Shown here: one piece after another, positions 24,942 through 33,272 of the stretch | Layout of the letters: each line of letters begins with the position of its first letter | Position numbering within the stretch: the stretch's first letter is position 1 | DNA from: JAQWRV01 sp045564915 | GTDB taxonomy: Bacteria; Pseudomonadota; Alphaproteobacteria; Rhodospirillales; Rhodospirillaceae | Reading direction: 5' to 3' | DNA: 64,000 bases | Assembly (NCBI GenBank): GCA_045564915.1 | Contig: JBJLGL010000009.1 | Location: 248,001 to 312,000 of the forward strand | Made by a program: the position numbers and the translations under genes | The notes under the pieces: generated by a model | The model's input: the letters and a program-made list of their open reading frames with translations, nothing else | The model's database searches: none | What the model was told of the DNA's origin: nothing

Positions 24942-26183
24942 CTATGACAAAAGGTCTGCAACTGAAGTTGGCCTCATCGGAGTGCGTTCCACATTTAGGG
25001 CTTCTAAGGCTCTCATAATGGACTTCTTTGCGGAAGGGTTAATATTTTCCTCAACCAAATCTACCTGCGCCATTAAAGCAGCTGCGCGGATTCTCACATG
25101 CATCGCAGTTCCCTCATTGAGCAATGGTTCCAGACGATTGCGGGCTTGACCCCACAATTCTGCCGACAGCGAGACATTAGCCAGCGCTAACCGGCTTTCA
25201 GGGTGGTCGGGCTGGCTAGCTACCAAATTCTTTACTCGACTAGCGCGACAGAGATTAGATTCGCTTGGGTCAATCTCTAGATAAGCTGACAAAATGAGAG
25301 GGTGCGGATTTTTTGCCCAAGCTCGTTCCAGTTCCGTTGCAGCCTTTCTTTCTCTTCCTAGCGCGATCAAAGCACGGCCTAATTCGGCAATGGCATCGGC
25401 TCGATATGGCTCAATTGCTAAAGCGTTATGGGCCCATTTAAGGGCATTTCTTTTGTCATGTGTGGCGATAGCTCCCTTAGCCGCATAGACATAGAGAGCA
25501 GCTTTTAATTTGCTAGCGGCTGCTGCGCCGACCAGTTCTTGCAAATCCTCAAGACTGAATAGGTTGGCGGCATAGTCCCAGCGCCCGAGCGCTATATTTA
25601 GGTCTAGCGCCAAAGAACGCGCCCACATTGGAGACCTTTTAGAATCTAGAGCCTGTCCAGCATATTCCAATGCAATCTTTTTATCGCCCGTCTTGAGGGC
25701 GCATTCGGCCAAATCTCGTAAGATGGCTAATTCCAGTGCGGGGTCTTCGAGAAGCTCTCCGGTTTTGGCGCTAGCCAATCCATTATTCTTGCTACTTTGT
25801 GATGCTTGTTGCTGTAGGAAGCGAGTTGCTTTTATGTCACCTAACTCAGACCGAGCTTTGCGAGACGCTGTCATGGCAGCGAGAAAATCACCGCCATGCA
25901 CAGCTGCAAACCCATGTGCTAGAGCGTCAAGGCCGCGGGAAAAACGCAACGATTTTTTGGCAGCGCTAAAGGACCGCCCCACGCCTAAGAGTGTGCGGCA
26001 AGCTAAGACTAGAAACGCCATTGTGCTAAAAATAACAGTGGTCAGGATAAGAAGGACGGCCACGGAAGTATCGACACGCCATCCATGCCATTCCAACTCA
26101 ACTACGCCTGGAGCGTCAGCAAACCAAACGGAGATAGAAACAGATGCTGCTAAGACAACAAAGTAGAAGATAGCCCTAGTCAT
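24942..26183 (-). CDS. HemY-like inner-membrane TPR protein
   Basis: Inner-membrane protein with the HemY_N domain, 413 aa. Two membrane segments lie near the N-terminus (AIFYFVVLAASVSISVWFA, about aa 4-22, and VLLILTTVIFSTMAFLVLAC, about 43-62). The rest is helical repeat, TPR-like (ALKWAHNALAIEPYRADAIAELG and similar). The name comes from the E. coli hem operon; it is not the protoporphyrinogen oxidase also called HemY. The start overlaps the Mic60-like gene by 4 nt, as in other Alphaproteobacteria, where the pair usually follows hemC and hemD; here those genes are absent from the window. Confidence 0.87.
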   Translation of the reverse strand: MTRAIFYFVVLAASVSISVWFADAPGVVELEWHGWRVDTSVAVLLILTTVIFSTMAFLVLACRTLLGVGRSFSAAKKSLRFSRGLDALAHGFAAVHGGDFLAAMTASRKARSELGDIKATRFLQQQASQSSKNNGLASAKTGELLEDPALELAILRDLAECALKTGDKKIALEYAGQALDSKRSPMWARSLALDLNIALGRWDYAANLFSLEDLQELVGAAAASKLKAALYVYAAKGAIATHDKRNALKWAHNALAIEPYRADAIAELGRALIALGRERKAATELERAWAKNPHPLILSAYLEIDPSESNLCRASRVKNLVASQPDHPESRLALANVSLSAELWGQARNRLEPLLNEGTAMHVRIRAAALMAQVDLVEENINPSAKKSIMRALEALNVERTPMRPTSVADLLS

Positions 26184-27325
26184 TTTCTTGTCGCTTGCGG
26201 TGTAGCCTTAATGGCGCTCTTAGTGGCCATTTGTGCAATTGCTAAGTTGTTGAGTTGAGTCATTATAGCCTCAACCTGAACTCGATTGCGCAGGTGTGTG
26301 AGCCACGGATACACCGTTTTAGCTGCCAACCCATTCAATGAGCTTGCTGCTTCTAGTGCTCTATCAAGGTTCCCATTGCGCAGTGCAATTTCTATGCGCG
26401 CTACTACCGAGTTTACTGTGGCACTTCCATCATCGTCTAAGCGGCGGATGTTGATGATTGATAAAAGACTGTCAAGTGATCGGTGAGCCCAAGATGCTGT
26501 GCTATCAGGCATTAGATCAGCTCGAATTATGGCCGGGGCAAGTAATGTAAAATCCCGTTGGAGCTTGTCTCGTGTTGGAACGCCTTTATCTGATTGGGCG
26601 CCAAGAGCATCTATATCAATTGTGGACCAGTCAATGAGCTTTTCGAGTGCCATCGCAGTTTTAAGTTCCAGCCTAAAGGGGCGTCCTGTTTGTATGGCTT
26701 TCTGTAGTTGAGAGACTGTTAGAAGAAACCCGACTGACCCCACTCGTTCGTTGACCAATTCTTCTGCCGTAGATTCTATCTGCCTTATGCTCTCTCTAAA
26801 AGCCTCCAGTTCTTGCTTTTGTTTAGATAATGAAGCACCAAGAGAGCGTGCCTTTTTGGAGCCGTCCTGTTCGTCAGGAATCACGTTTATAGTAGCCCGG
26901 GCCTCTAACGTAGCCAATCTCTCCTGCAGATCCTGGATTGCGGCCTGCATTTCCTGACCAAGATCTGTTGGCAACGGTTCACTAGATGCTGGGCCAATGC
27001 GCGGTGTGGTGAGTTGGCGCTCTATGGCGGATACTCTTGTCTGTAAATTGTCTAAGGTTGACACAACAGAAATTGAAGTGGTGCTTGTCGGTGGCTTTAA
27101 AGATTCAGGAATCCAACTTTGAACAAGAACGGGTACACGAGTATACCACCAGGGCATCGACCCAAATATAGAGATAAAGGCAACCAAAAGTAAAATAACA
27201 CAAGCTAGCAAACTACTCCGACGTCTGGCGGTATTATTGTCAGCAGACGCTTCGCATGGCGTTGGTGTTTCAGGCCCGGGGCTCTCTTGTTCTTTAGAAT
27301 CTTCGTTTATTGGCTTCACGCGCAT
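26180..27325 (-). CDS. Mic60/mitofilin-like inner-membrane protein (COG4223 type)
   Basis: Alphaproteobacterial relative of mitochondrial Mic60, proposed to bend the inner membrane and contact the outer membrane. 381 aa. A Pro/Glu-rich cytoplasmic N-terminus (about 1-35) leads to one membrane segment (LLACVILLLVAFISIFGSMP, about 39-58). A periplasmic coiled coil follows (about 90-205, EMQAAIQDLQERLATLEA), then a helical C-terminal mitofilin-like domain. Assignment rests on architecture and pairing with the HemY-like gene (4-nt overlap), so it is good but not certain. The upstream region holds a 14-nt palindrome. Confidence 0.78.
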   Translation of the reverse strand: MRVKPINEDSKEQESPGPETPTPCEASADNNTARRRSSLLACVILLLVAFISIFGSMPWWYTRVPVLVQSWIPESLKPPTSTTSISVVSTLDNLQTRVSAIERQLTTPRIGPASSEPLPTDLGQEMQAAIQDLQERLATLEARATINVIPDEQDGSKKARSLGASLSKQKQELEAFRESIRQIESTAEELVNERVGSVGFLLTVSQLQKAIQTGRPFRLELKTAMALEKLIDWSTIDIDALGAQSDKGVPTRDKLQRDFTLLAPAIIRADLMPDSTASWAHRSLDSLLSIINIRRLDDDGSATVNSVVARIEIALRNGNLDRALEAASSLNGLAAKTVYPWLTHLRNRVQVEAIMTQLNNLAIAQMATKSAIKATPQATRK

Positions 27326-27640
27326 ATTCCCAGTTTCTGGTGACCAGCATTCTTGAAGGCGTTGATAGTGCGGAAGATCTTAGCTGTTGGCGCCCATTTT
27401 TGCAGCATTAATGCTGTAGACAATCAACAAAGTCCTATTAGTGATAGGGCGGGTTTTTCTGCTGCAGGGCTTGTGATGAAAATACGCATGGTGTCTAGTC
27501 TATCCGCCTCCAATATATCGTAACTCTAGGCAGAGATATCACCATATTGTAGAGGTTGGCTGCTGCCATAATAATTTATGCCGACCCAAAAAAATATCAC
27601 TACGCCGGCTGACTTAAGAAAAGTGGACAATTATCGAGCC
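27326..27640. promoter_or_regulatory. Divergent control region between Mic60-like gene and tsaD, with palindrome
   Basis: About 315 bp without a gene. It contains a perfect 14-nt palindrome CAGCATTAATGCTG at 27403-27416, 78 bp upstream of the Mic60-like start, suitable for a dimeric regulator. A weak hairpin CCTAT/ATAGG (27434-27448) followed by GCGGGTTTTT points in the plus direction and could be an attenuator or chance. In many Alphaproteobacteria hemC and hemD lie near this point; no trace of them was recognised here. Confidence 0.4.
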
Positions 27641-28675
27641 ATGCATGTACTTGGAATTGAAACAAGTTGCGATGATACAGCCGTCGCTATTGTAGGCGAT
27701 GAATTCACTGTTGCCGCCCATGCTCTATCATCACAAATTGATGACCACCGACCCTACGGCGGGGTTGTGCCAGAGATAGCAGCGCGCAGCCATCTCGATC
27801 GGCTAGATACTTTGGTTAACAAGGCCTTGAACGAAGCCCGGTGTAAAGTATCAGACCTTGACGGAATAGCGGTGACAGCTGGCCCGGGTCTTATTGGTGG
27901 CATTCTTGTTGGGATGATGACTGCAAAGGCGCTCGCTGCAGTTCATAACAAACCCTTTCTTGCGATCAATCATCTTGAAGGCCATGCGTTAACCGTCCGG
28001 TTTACTCACAACATTACCTTTCCATACTTATTGTTGCTGGCATCAGGCGGGCACTGCCAGTTTCTTATTGTTCGCGGCGTTAATGATTACGTACGGCTAG
28101 GCACAACACTCGACGATGCTGCTGGCGAGTGCTTTGATAAAGTTGCTAAGATGTTGGGGCTTGGGTTCCCCGGTGGACCAGCTGTAGAAGCAGCAGGCAA
28201 TAATGGTGATCCAAGCCGGTTTGACTTTCCACGTCCTCTCATGGGAAGGCCAGGGTGCGATTTATCCTTTTCTGGGCTCAAAACAGCTGTAAGGCAATGT
28301 ATCCAAGCTCTTCCCCAAGGGCCGCTGGCTACTCAAGATACTTCTGACATTGCTGCTTCGGCGCAAACGGCGATTGTAGAAAGTCTAATTGACCGGGCAA
28401 GTAATGCCATGGATATGTCAGCGGGTTTTGGGGTAGAGGTTTTTGTGGCGGCTGGAGGTGTTGCTGCGAACAAGTCCCTTCGCGAAGCTCTATCATCTTT
28501 GTCTAAGCAGCGCGGGATTCAATTTGTTACCCCACCTCAAGAGCTTTGCACTGATAATGCTGTCATGATTGCGTGGGCGGGTATTGAGCGTCTGCGACTG
28601 GGGTTGACTGCCTCACTTGACTTTAAGGCACGGCCCCGTTGGCCACTCGATATAGAATCTGAGACAGGGGTCTAA
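27641..28675 (+). CDS. tsaD: tRNA N6-adenosine threonylcarbamoyltransferase TsaD
   Basis: Catalytic subunit that transfers threonylcarbamoyl to A37 of tRNA. 344 aa. ASKHA fold with HVLGIETSCDDTAVAIV at the N-terminus and the metal-binding INHLEGHAL (HX3H, about aa 109-117). GGHCQFLIV and LGTTLDDAAGECFDKVAKMLGLGFPGG are the Kae1/TsaD blocks. The frame opens at an ATG at 27578; the ATG at 27641 matches the family N-terminus and has GAG nearby. Partner TsaB is at 23611-24276. It ends 16 bp from the convergent SDR gene. Confidence 0.96.
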   Translation: MHVLGIETSCDDTAVAIVGDEFTVAAHALSSQIDDHRPYGGVVPEIAARSHLDRLDTLVNKALNEARCKVSDLDGIAVTAGPGLIGGILVGMMTAKALAAVHNKPFLAINHLEGHALTVRFTHNITFPYLLLLASGGHCQFLIVRGVNDYVRLGTTLDDAAGECFDKVAKMLGLGFPGGPAVEAAGNNGDPSRFDFPRPLMGRPGCDLSFSGLKTAVRQCIQALPQGPLATQDTSDIAASAQTAIVESLIDRASNAMDMSAGFGVEVFVAAGGVAANKSLREALSSLSKQRGIQFVTPPQELCTDNAVMIAWAGIERLRLGLTASLDFKARPRWPLDIESETGV

Positions 28676-28691
28676 GGAGTTCAATATCCAT

Positions 28692-29705
28692 TCAAGAAGA
28701 CTTATAGAAATTCTTATACCAAGACAAGAATGCAGAGACGCCGTCTTCTATTGAAACTGACGGACTATAGTTTATGACACGGTTTAATTCCGATATGTCA
28801 CAAAATGTCTGCTTGACTTCTCCAGACTGCATTGGCTGGAAGTCAATTATTGCTCTCTGGCCAAGAATTCTTTCTAAGACGCTTATGAGATTCATCAACT
28901 TAACCGGCTTGCCACGCCCGATATTGAAGATACGGAACGGTGCAACACCGCTTGTCGCTGGGTCAGCTTGGGATGGGTCCCAACTCAAATCTAGCGAAGG
29001 GGGATGTCCTAGGACTCTAACAATTCCCTCGATAACGTCATCAATATAAGTGAAATCCCGTTCCAAGTTACCACCATTAAATACGGGAATAGGCTCACCA
29101 GCGAGAATCGCTTTGGTGAATTTAAACAGGGCCATGTCTGGCCGCCCCCAAGGACCATAGACCGTGAAAAACCTAAGTCCTGTAGTCGGAAACCGGTAGA
29201 GGTGGGCATAGGCGTGCGCCATAGCTTCATTGGCACACTTGGTTGCTGCGTACAAAGATAGGGGGTGAGCAGTGCCCGCGTGTTCTGAAAACGGCATCAA
29301 ACCATTCGCGCCATAAACAGAACTACTGCTTGCAAAAACCAAGTGCTCTACATTTACCGATCTGCACCCTTCAAGCATGTTAAGCATACCAGTAAGATTA
29401 GAATTAGCGTAATCATAAGGTTGCTGAAGGCTATGCCGCACACCTGCTTGTGCTGCCAAATGAATAATGCTCTTGGGTTGAAAGGTTTTGAACATCGCTT
29501 TCATGCCTTCTCTGTCAGCGATATCTAGCCGTAGACCCTCGAAGGCTGCTGAGCTATCCAATTGTGCCCAGCGTGCTTCTTTTAAGATGGGATCGTAAAA
29601 GGAATTGAAGTTGTCCAATCCGATAATGTGCTCACCGCGGGCCAGTAGATGTTGGGCGGTATGGAATCCGATGAAGCCTGCGGCCCCTGTAATAAGAATT
29701 GCCAT
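28692..29705 (-). CDS. NAD-dependent epimerase, UDP-glucuronate 4-epimerase-like
   Basis: Short-chain dehydrogenase/reductase (SDR) of the extended type, 337 aa, probably converting UDP-glucuronate to UDP-galacturonate for surface glycans. Rossmann motif TGAAGFIGFHTAQ at the N-terminus, GLDNFNSFYDPILKEAR typical of the GAE/LspL group, ASSSSVYG with the catalytic Ser, and YAATK with the Tyr/Lys pair. The frame extends to 29756; the ATG at 29705 gives the usual start (MAILITGAAGF). It is divergent from gpsA across about 150 bp. Specificity is inferred from the signature. Confidence 0.85.
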   Translation of the reverse strand: MAILITGAAGFIGFHTAQHLLARGEHIIGLDNFNSFYDPILKEARWAQLDSSAAFEGLRLDIADREGMKAMFKTFQPKSIIHLAAQAGVRHSLQQPYDYANSNLTGMLNMLEGCRSVNVEHLVFASSSSVYGANGLMPFSEHAGTAHPLSLYAATKCANEAMAHAYAHLYRFPTTGLRFFTVYGPWGRPDMALFKFTKAILAGEPIPVFNGGNLERDFTYIDDVIEGIVRVLGHPPSLDLSWDPSQADPATSGVAPFRIFNIGRGKPVKLMNLISVLERILGQRAIIDFQPMQSGEVKQTFCDISELNRVINYSPSVSIEDGVSAFLSWYKNFYKSS

Positions 29706-29770
29706 GATGCCGGTTGTGAACGACCCCTTAGCGTTTTGCAAGCCTACAGGGCACAAGGTGGGTCCCAGTA

Positions 29771-29797
29771 GTAAGGTTTCATTAGATTATACCTTAC
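29771..29797. promoter_or_regulatory. Inverted repeat in the SDR/gpsA divergent region
   Basis: Arms GTAAGGT (29771-29777) and ACCTTAC (29791-29797) are perfect over 7 bp with a 13-nt AT-rich spacer. The centre is about 75 bp upstream of gpsA, an operator-like position. It could also be a chance repeat. Confidence 0.3.
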
Positions 29798-29856
29798 AAT
29801 AAACTTCGTAACTACATGCTAAGGTTATTACCAAGAGCCGGAGTGGGAGACTAAAT

Positions 29857-30864
29857 ATGCAGAGAGTAGGCGTTATTGGTGCGGGGGCTTGGGGCACAGC
29901 TCTTGCTGCTACGGCTTGCCGGGCAGGCAGAGAGGTAATGTTGTGGGCCCTTGAAGACGAGGTCGCAGCTAGCATTAACACCCATCACATCAATGAAACC
30001 TTCTTGCCGGGTGTGCCTCTGGATGCTTCCATAAAGGCCACAACAGATCTTGAGAAAACAGTGGATGCAGATTTAGTTCTCCTAGTTGCGCCTGCGCAGC
30101 ATCTCCGGTCGGTATGCGAATCACTCAACTCCTATTGGAAAGAAGGCACTCCGGCTGTGGTCTGCTCTAAAGGTATTGAGATCGGCACGCACGTCCTAAT
30201 GACAGACATTATTTCTGATACGTTGCCGTCAGCACCTCCCATGGTGCTGTCTGGGCCAACGTTTGCAAAAGAGGTGGCGAGAGGCTTACCCACAGCTGTT
30301 ACGCTCGCCAGCGCGGATTCTGATCTTGGCGAGAAAGCCGCTAAAACAATTGGCACAACGAACTTTCGTACCTATACATCAACAGATCTCGTAGGTGCCT
30401 CCATTGGAGGGGCTGTCAAGAATGTTCTGGCTATTGCTTGTGGTCTCGTCGAAGGCAAGGCCCTGGGCGATAATGCTAGGGCGGCCCTAATTACGCGTGG
30501 GTTGACTGAGGTGGTTCGGCTTGCTCTAGCGTTAGGAGGAAAATCGCAAACCCTAATGGGTTTGTGTGGTCTCGGTGACTTAATGCTGACAGCGACCTCA
30601 ATGCAATCACGCAACTATTCTTTAGGTGTAGCCTTGGGAAAAGGCCTCACTCTGCATGAGGTGCTCGGCCAGCGCAGAGCTGTAACGGAAGGTGTGTATA
30701 CTGCCGAGGCTGTGGTCGATTTGGCTAAAGAAAAGGGAGTTGAAATGCCCATATGCCGCGCCATCGACGATATTCTAAACCGGGGCGTTGCAGTCGATAA
30801 CGCTATAGCCAGATTGTTGGATCGTCCGATCAAAGAAGAATTAGACTTTATGACAAGTCCTTAG
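29857..30864 (+). CDS. gpsA: NAD(P)H-dependent glycerol-3-phosphate dehydrogenase
   Basis: Reduces dihydroxyacetone phosphate to sn-glycerol 3-phosphate for phospholipid synthesis. 335 aa. N-terminal Rossmann GVIGAGAWGTALA; then CSKGIEIGTH and LSGPTFAKEVARGLPTAVT; the C-terminal helical domain holds GGAVKNVLAIACGL with the catalytic Lys, and LGDNARAALITRGLTE. GGAG and GGGAGA lie just upstream of the ATG at 29857. In many Alphaproteobacteria gpsA follows tsaD on the same strand; here an SDR gene has come between them on the other strand. Confidence 0.97.
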   Translation: MQRVGVIGAGAWGTALAATACRAGREVMLWALEDEVAASINTHHINETFLPGVPLDASIKATTDLEKTVDADLVLLVAPAQHLRSVCESLNSYWKEGTPAVVCSKGIEIGTHVLMTDIISDTLPSAPPMVLSGPTFAKEVARGLPTAVTLASADSDLGEKAAKTIGTTNFRTYTSTDLVGASIGGAVKNVLAIACGLVEGKALGDNARAALITRGLTEVVRLALALGGKSQTLMGLCGLGDLMLTATSMQSRNYSLGVALGKGLTLHEVLGQRRAVTEGVYTAEAVVDLAKEKGVEMPICRAIDDILNRGVAVDNAIARLLDRPIKEELDFMTSP

Positions 30865-30995
30865 ATTACACCATCTGCCACATTTAGATGAACAGCTATT
30901 AATGGGCTGCCCTAACAAGTTTGTGCTAACCCCTCGAAGCACCTATTGATCTTGTGATACGGAGAGAACGAGGGATAGTAAAATAAGGTATTATT

Positions 30996-32429
30996 GTGTC
31001 GGCTAGTCCAACAATCTATCCTGTAATTCTCTCTGGCGGTTCCGGTTCCCGTTTGTGGCCACTTTCGCGCGAGCAATATCCAAAGCAACTCCAAGCTATA
31101 ATCACCGAACGCACCCTACTTCAAGATGCTGCTATGCGCCTAGAGGCAGATTTTCCAGCCGCTGTGGCCCCACCGATCCTTGTCTGCAATGACGAGCATC
31201 GCTTTATCGTAGCCGAACAGTTGCGTGCCGTGGGAGTTGAACCCAAGGCCATCATTATAGAACCCGAAGGCCGTAATACTGCACCCGCCGCCGCTGTCGC
31301 AGCACTCTCAGTTGTAGATGACCCCGAAGCTCTACTCCTAATTATGCCTTCTGATCATATAGTTCGTAACCCGAAGGCTTTCCAGGATGCGGTATTGGAT
31401 GGAATTCCTGTGGCCCAGGCGGGCAAACTGCTCTCTTTTGGTGTCACACCCTCTGAGCCGTCCACAGCTTATGGCTATATCAAGCTAGGTGAGCAGCTGA
31501 CTGACCGTGTCTATGGCATTTCGAGCTTTGTGGAAAAGCCTAATTTGCTTAAAGCGCGTGAGTTTGTAGATGTAGGCGGCTATGCCTGGAATTCCGGCAT
31601 ATTTTTGTTTCCTGCTCCCTTGCTTATAAGTGAACTAAATAAGTTTGAGCCTGAGATTGGCCCCCGTTGTCAGGCGGCCCTGGAAGCCGGGTCAAAGGAT
31701 TTGTTTTTCTTCCGGCTTGATAAGGAACTTTTTGAGTCTGTGCCAAACCAGTCCATTGACTATGGTGTTATGGAGCGAACAGACAAAGCTGCAGTTACTC
31801 TTGTCGATATGGGCTGGTCGGATGTTGGATCATGGTCGGCCTTGCATGCAGAAAGTAAGCAAGACCCAAATGGCAACACATTCGTTGGCAAGATACTCTC
31901 TATTGATTCCAAAGACACATACGTGCGTTCAAGCAACCAAACAACAGCAGTAGTTGGCTTGGAAGGTATTGTAGTGGTGGTAACAGATGATGCCGTGCTC
32001 GTGGCGGACAAAGCCCATGATCAGAAAGTAAAAGACGTGGTCTCTAACCTAAAGGCTGATGGTCATGAGGTTGCTACGGCCCACGCTAAAACCTATCGTC
32101 CCTGGGGTTGGTTCCAAACGGTCGACGAAGGCGACCGCTTTAAGGTTAAACGCATTAGAGTGAGGCCCGCTGCAAAGTTATCTCTTCAGAAACATATGCA
32201 CAGGTCAGAGCATTGGGTCGTGGTCAAGGGTGTGGCTAAAGTTGCTAACGGCGAGAAGGAATTTTTTCTTAAAGAGAACGAATCCACTTTCATCCCTTCT
32301 GACACCCTTCATCGACTAGAAAATCCTGGTGAGGGTGACCTTGAAATGATTGAAGTTCAATCAGGTGGCTATGTTGGTGAAGATGACATTGTCCGGGTGG
32401 AGGACCAGTATGGTCGCGATGAGAAGTGA
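30996..32429 (+). CDS. manC: Mannose-1-phosphate guanylyltransferase/mannose-6-phosphate isomerase
   Basis: Bifunctional type II enzyme making GDP-mannose for exopolysaccharide or O-antigen. 477 aa. The N-terminal nucleotidyltransferase domain begins ILSGGSGSRLWPLSREQYPK (about aa 11-30), with EPEGRNTAPAAAVAA and MPSDHIV after it. The C-terminal cupin isomerase domain shows RPWGWFQTVDEGDRFKVKR and the metal-binding KLSLQKHMHRSEHWVVV (about 390-406). The start is a GTG with AAGG upstream. It serves the glycan genes further along but is not adjacent to them. Confidence 0.94.
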   Translation: MSASPTIYPVILSGGSGSRLWPLSREQYPKQLQAIITERTLLQDAAMRLEADFPAAVAPPILVCNDEHRFIVAEQLRAVGVEPKAIIIEPEGRNTAPAAAVAALSVVDDPEALLLIMPSDHIVRNPKAFQDAVLDGIPVAQAGKLLSFGVTPSEPSTAYGYIKLGEQLTDRVYGISSFVEKPNLLKAREFVDVGGYAWNSGIFLFPAPLLISELNKFEPEIGPRCQAALEAGSKDLFFFRLDKELFESVPNQSIDYGVMERTDKAAVTLVDMGWSDVGSWSALHAESKQDPNGNTFVGKILSIDSKDTYVRSSNQTTAVVGLEGIVVVVTDDAVLVADKAHDQKVKDVVSNLKADGHEVATAHAKTYRPWGWFQTVDEGDRFKVKRIRVRPAAKLSLQKHMHRSEHWVVVKGVAKVANGEKEFFLKENESTFIPSDTLHRLENPGEGDLEMIEVQSGGYVGEDDIVRVEDQYGRDEK

Positions 32430-32484
32430 TGGCGTGCCATGGCCAAACTTATACATGAATACATTTATTTGAGGACGTTGCCCT

Positions 32485-32769
32485 ATGCTCATTGTCATAC
32501 ATTGTCTCGATAAAGTTGATCACCTTGACTTGCGCATGGCAACACGACCAGCCCACCTGGAATGGCTTAAAGCAAATCTGCCAGGAGGTGCTTATGTGGG
32601 ACCGCTGTTTGGCGAAGACGGTAAAACTTTCAAAGGAAGTCTTTATATTCTAAATTTTGCGTCCCTTGATGCTGCTAGTGAATGGATCAAGGATGAACCG
32701 TATTACAAGGCCGGCCTATTTGAGACCATTACAATGCATCCGAGCCGTAACATCTTGCCAATAGACTAG
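32485..32769 (+). CDS. YciI family protein
   Basis: Small protein of 94 aa with the ferredoxin-like YciI fold. The family pattern is seen as DHLDLRMATRPAHLEWLKAN at the N-terminus (conserved RPAHL with the His/Asp pair) and GSLYILNFASLDAASEWIKD followed by DEPYYKAGLFE. Function of the family is mostly unknown; some members are dehydrochlorinases or act with larger enzymes. GAGGA lies upstream of the ATG. The Rieske gene follows by 20 bp, so the two are probably co-transcribed, with acs next on the same strand. Confidence 0.88.
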   Translation: MLIVIHCLDKVDHLDLRMATRPAHLEWLKANLPGGAYVGPLFGEDGKTFKGSLYILNFASLDAASEWIKDEPYYKAGLFETITMHPSRNILPID

Positions 32770-32788
32770 GTGGGCATGGAGTTGCGAT

Positions 32789-33157
32789 ATGCCGCCAAAT
32801 CCCGATGAACTAGCTGGCCGCGTTCTCTGTAGAGTTAAGGATCTGGAGGCTACGCATGCGAAGGATATTGTTATCCATAACGGTGACGAGCAGTATTCTA
32901 TTCTGATTGTAGATTGGAAAGGCAGGGTGCATGCTTTCGTTAATTCCTGCCCGCATTCCAAAGTACCCCTTAATCTAATTGGCGATAAATTTTTTGATCG
33001 CACAGGAAATTATCTACTTTGCACCATGCATGGGGCTCATTTTCGTCCCGATGACGGCTATTGCACTCTGGGGCCATGCCGCGGCAAAAGCTTGAGGCCA
33101 TTCCCGATAAAGGTCCATGATGGTAACGTCATTATTAGTACCAAAGAGAAATACTGA
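32789..33157 (+). CDS. Rieske [2Fe-2S] ferredoxin-like protein
   Basis: Soluble electron-transfer protein of 122 aa with one Rieske domain. Cluster ligands are seen as SCPHSKVPLN (CXH) and LLCTMHGAHFRPDDG (CX2H), 21 residues apart. The extra cysteines in GYCTLGPCRG are common in related small Rieske proteins. GGAG lies 7 nt before the ATG. It is tightly linked to the YciI gene and 115 bp upstream of acs. The partner oxidase or reductase is not in view. Confidence 0.88.
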   Translation: MPPNPDELAGRVLCRVKDLEATHAKDIVIHNGDEQYSILIVDWKGRVHAFVNSCPHSKVPLNLIGDKFFDRTGNYLLCTMHGAHFRPDDGYCTLGPCRGKSLRPFPIKVHDGNVIISTKEKY

Positions 33158-33272
33158 AATTCTTAAGTTATGTTGCCAATAGGGTGTCTTTAGTCAAATT
33201 CATCGGGAATCATCTCTCTTAGATGAGACCATAAGAAGCCAGGCTAAACTGTCTGGATTTGGGGGCTTTGCC

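Noticed and set aside
25693..26166. 157-codon plus-strand ORF inside the HemY-like gene
   Set aside because: Basic, low-complexity translation typical of an antisense shadow frame.
24942..26183. Protoporphyrinogen oxidase called HemY
   Set aside because: The protein has two membrane segments and TPR-like repeats and no FAD-binding motif; it is the other HemY family.
27434..27458. Plus-strand terminator before tsaD
   Set aside because: The stem is only 5 bp and AT-rich, with no plus-strand gene directly upstream to end.
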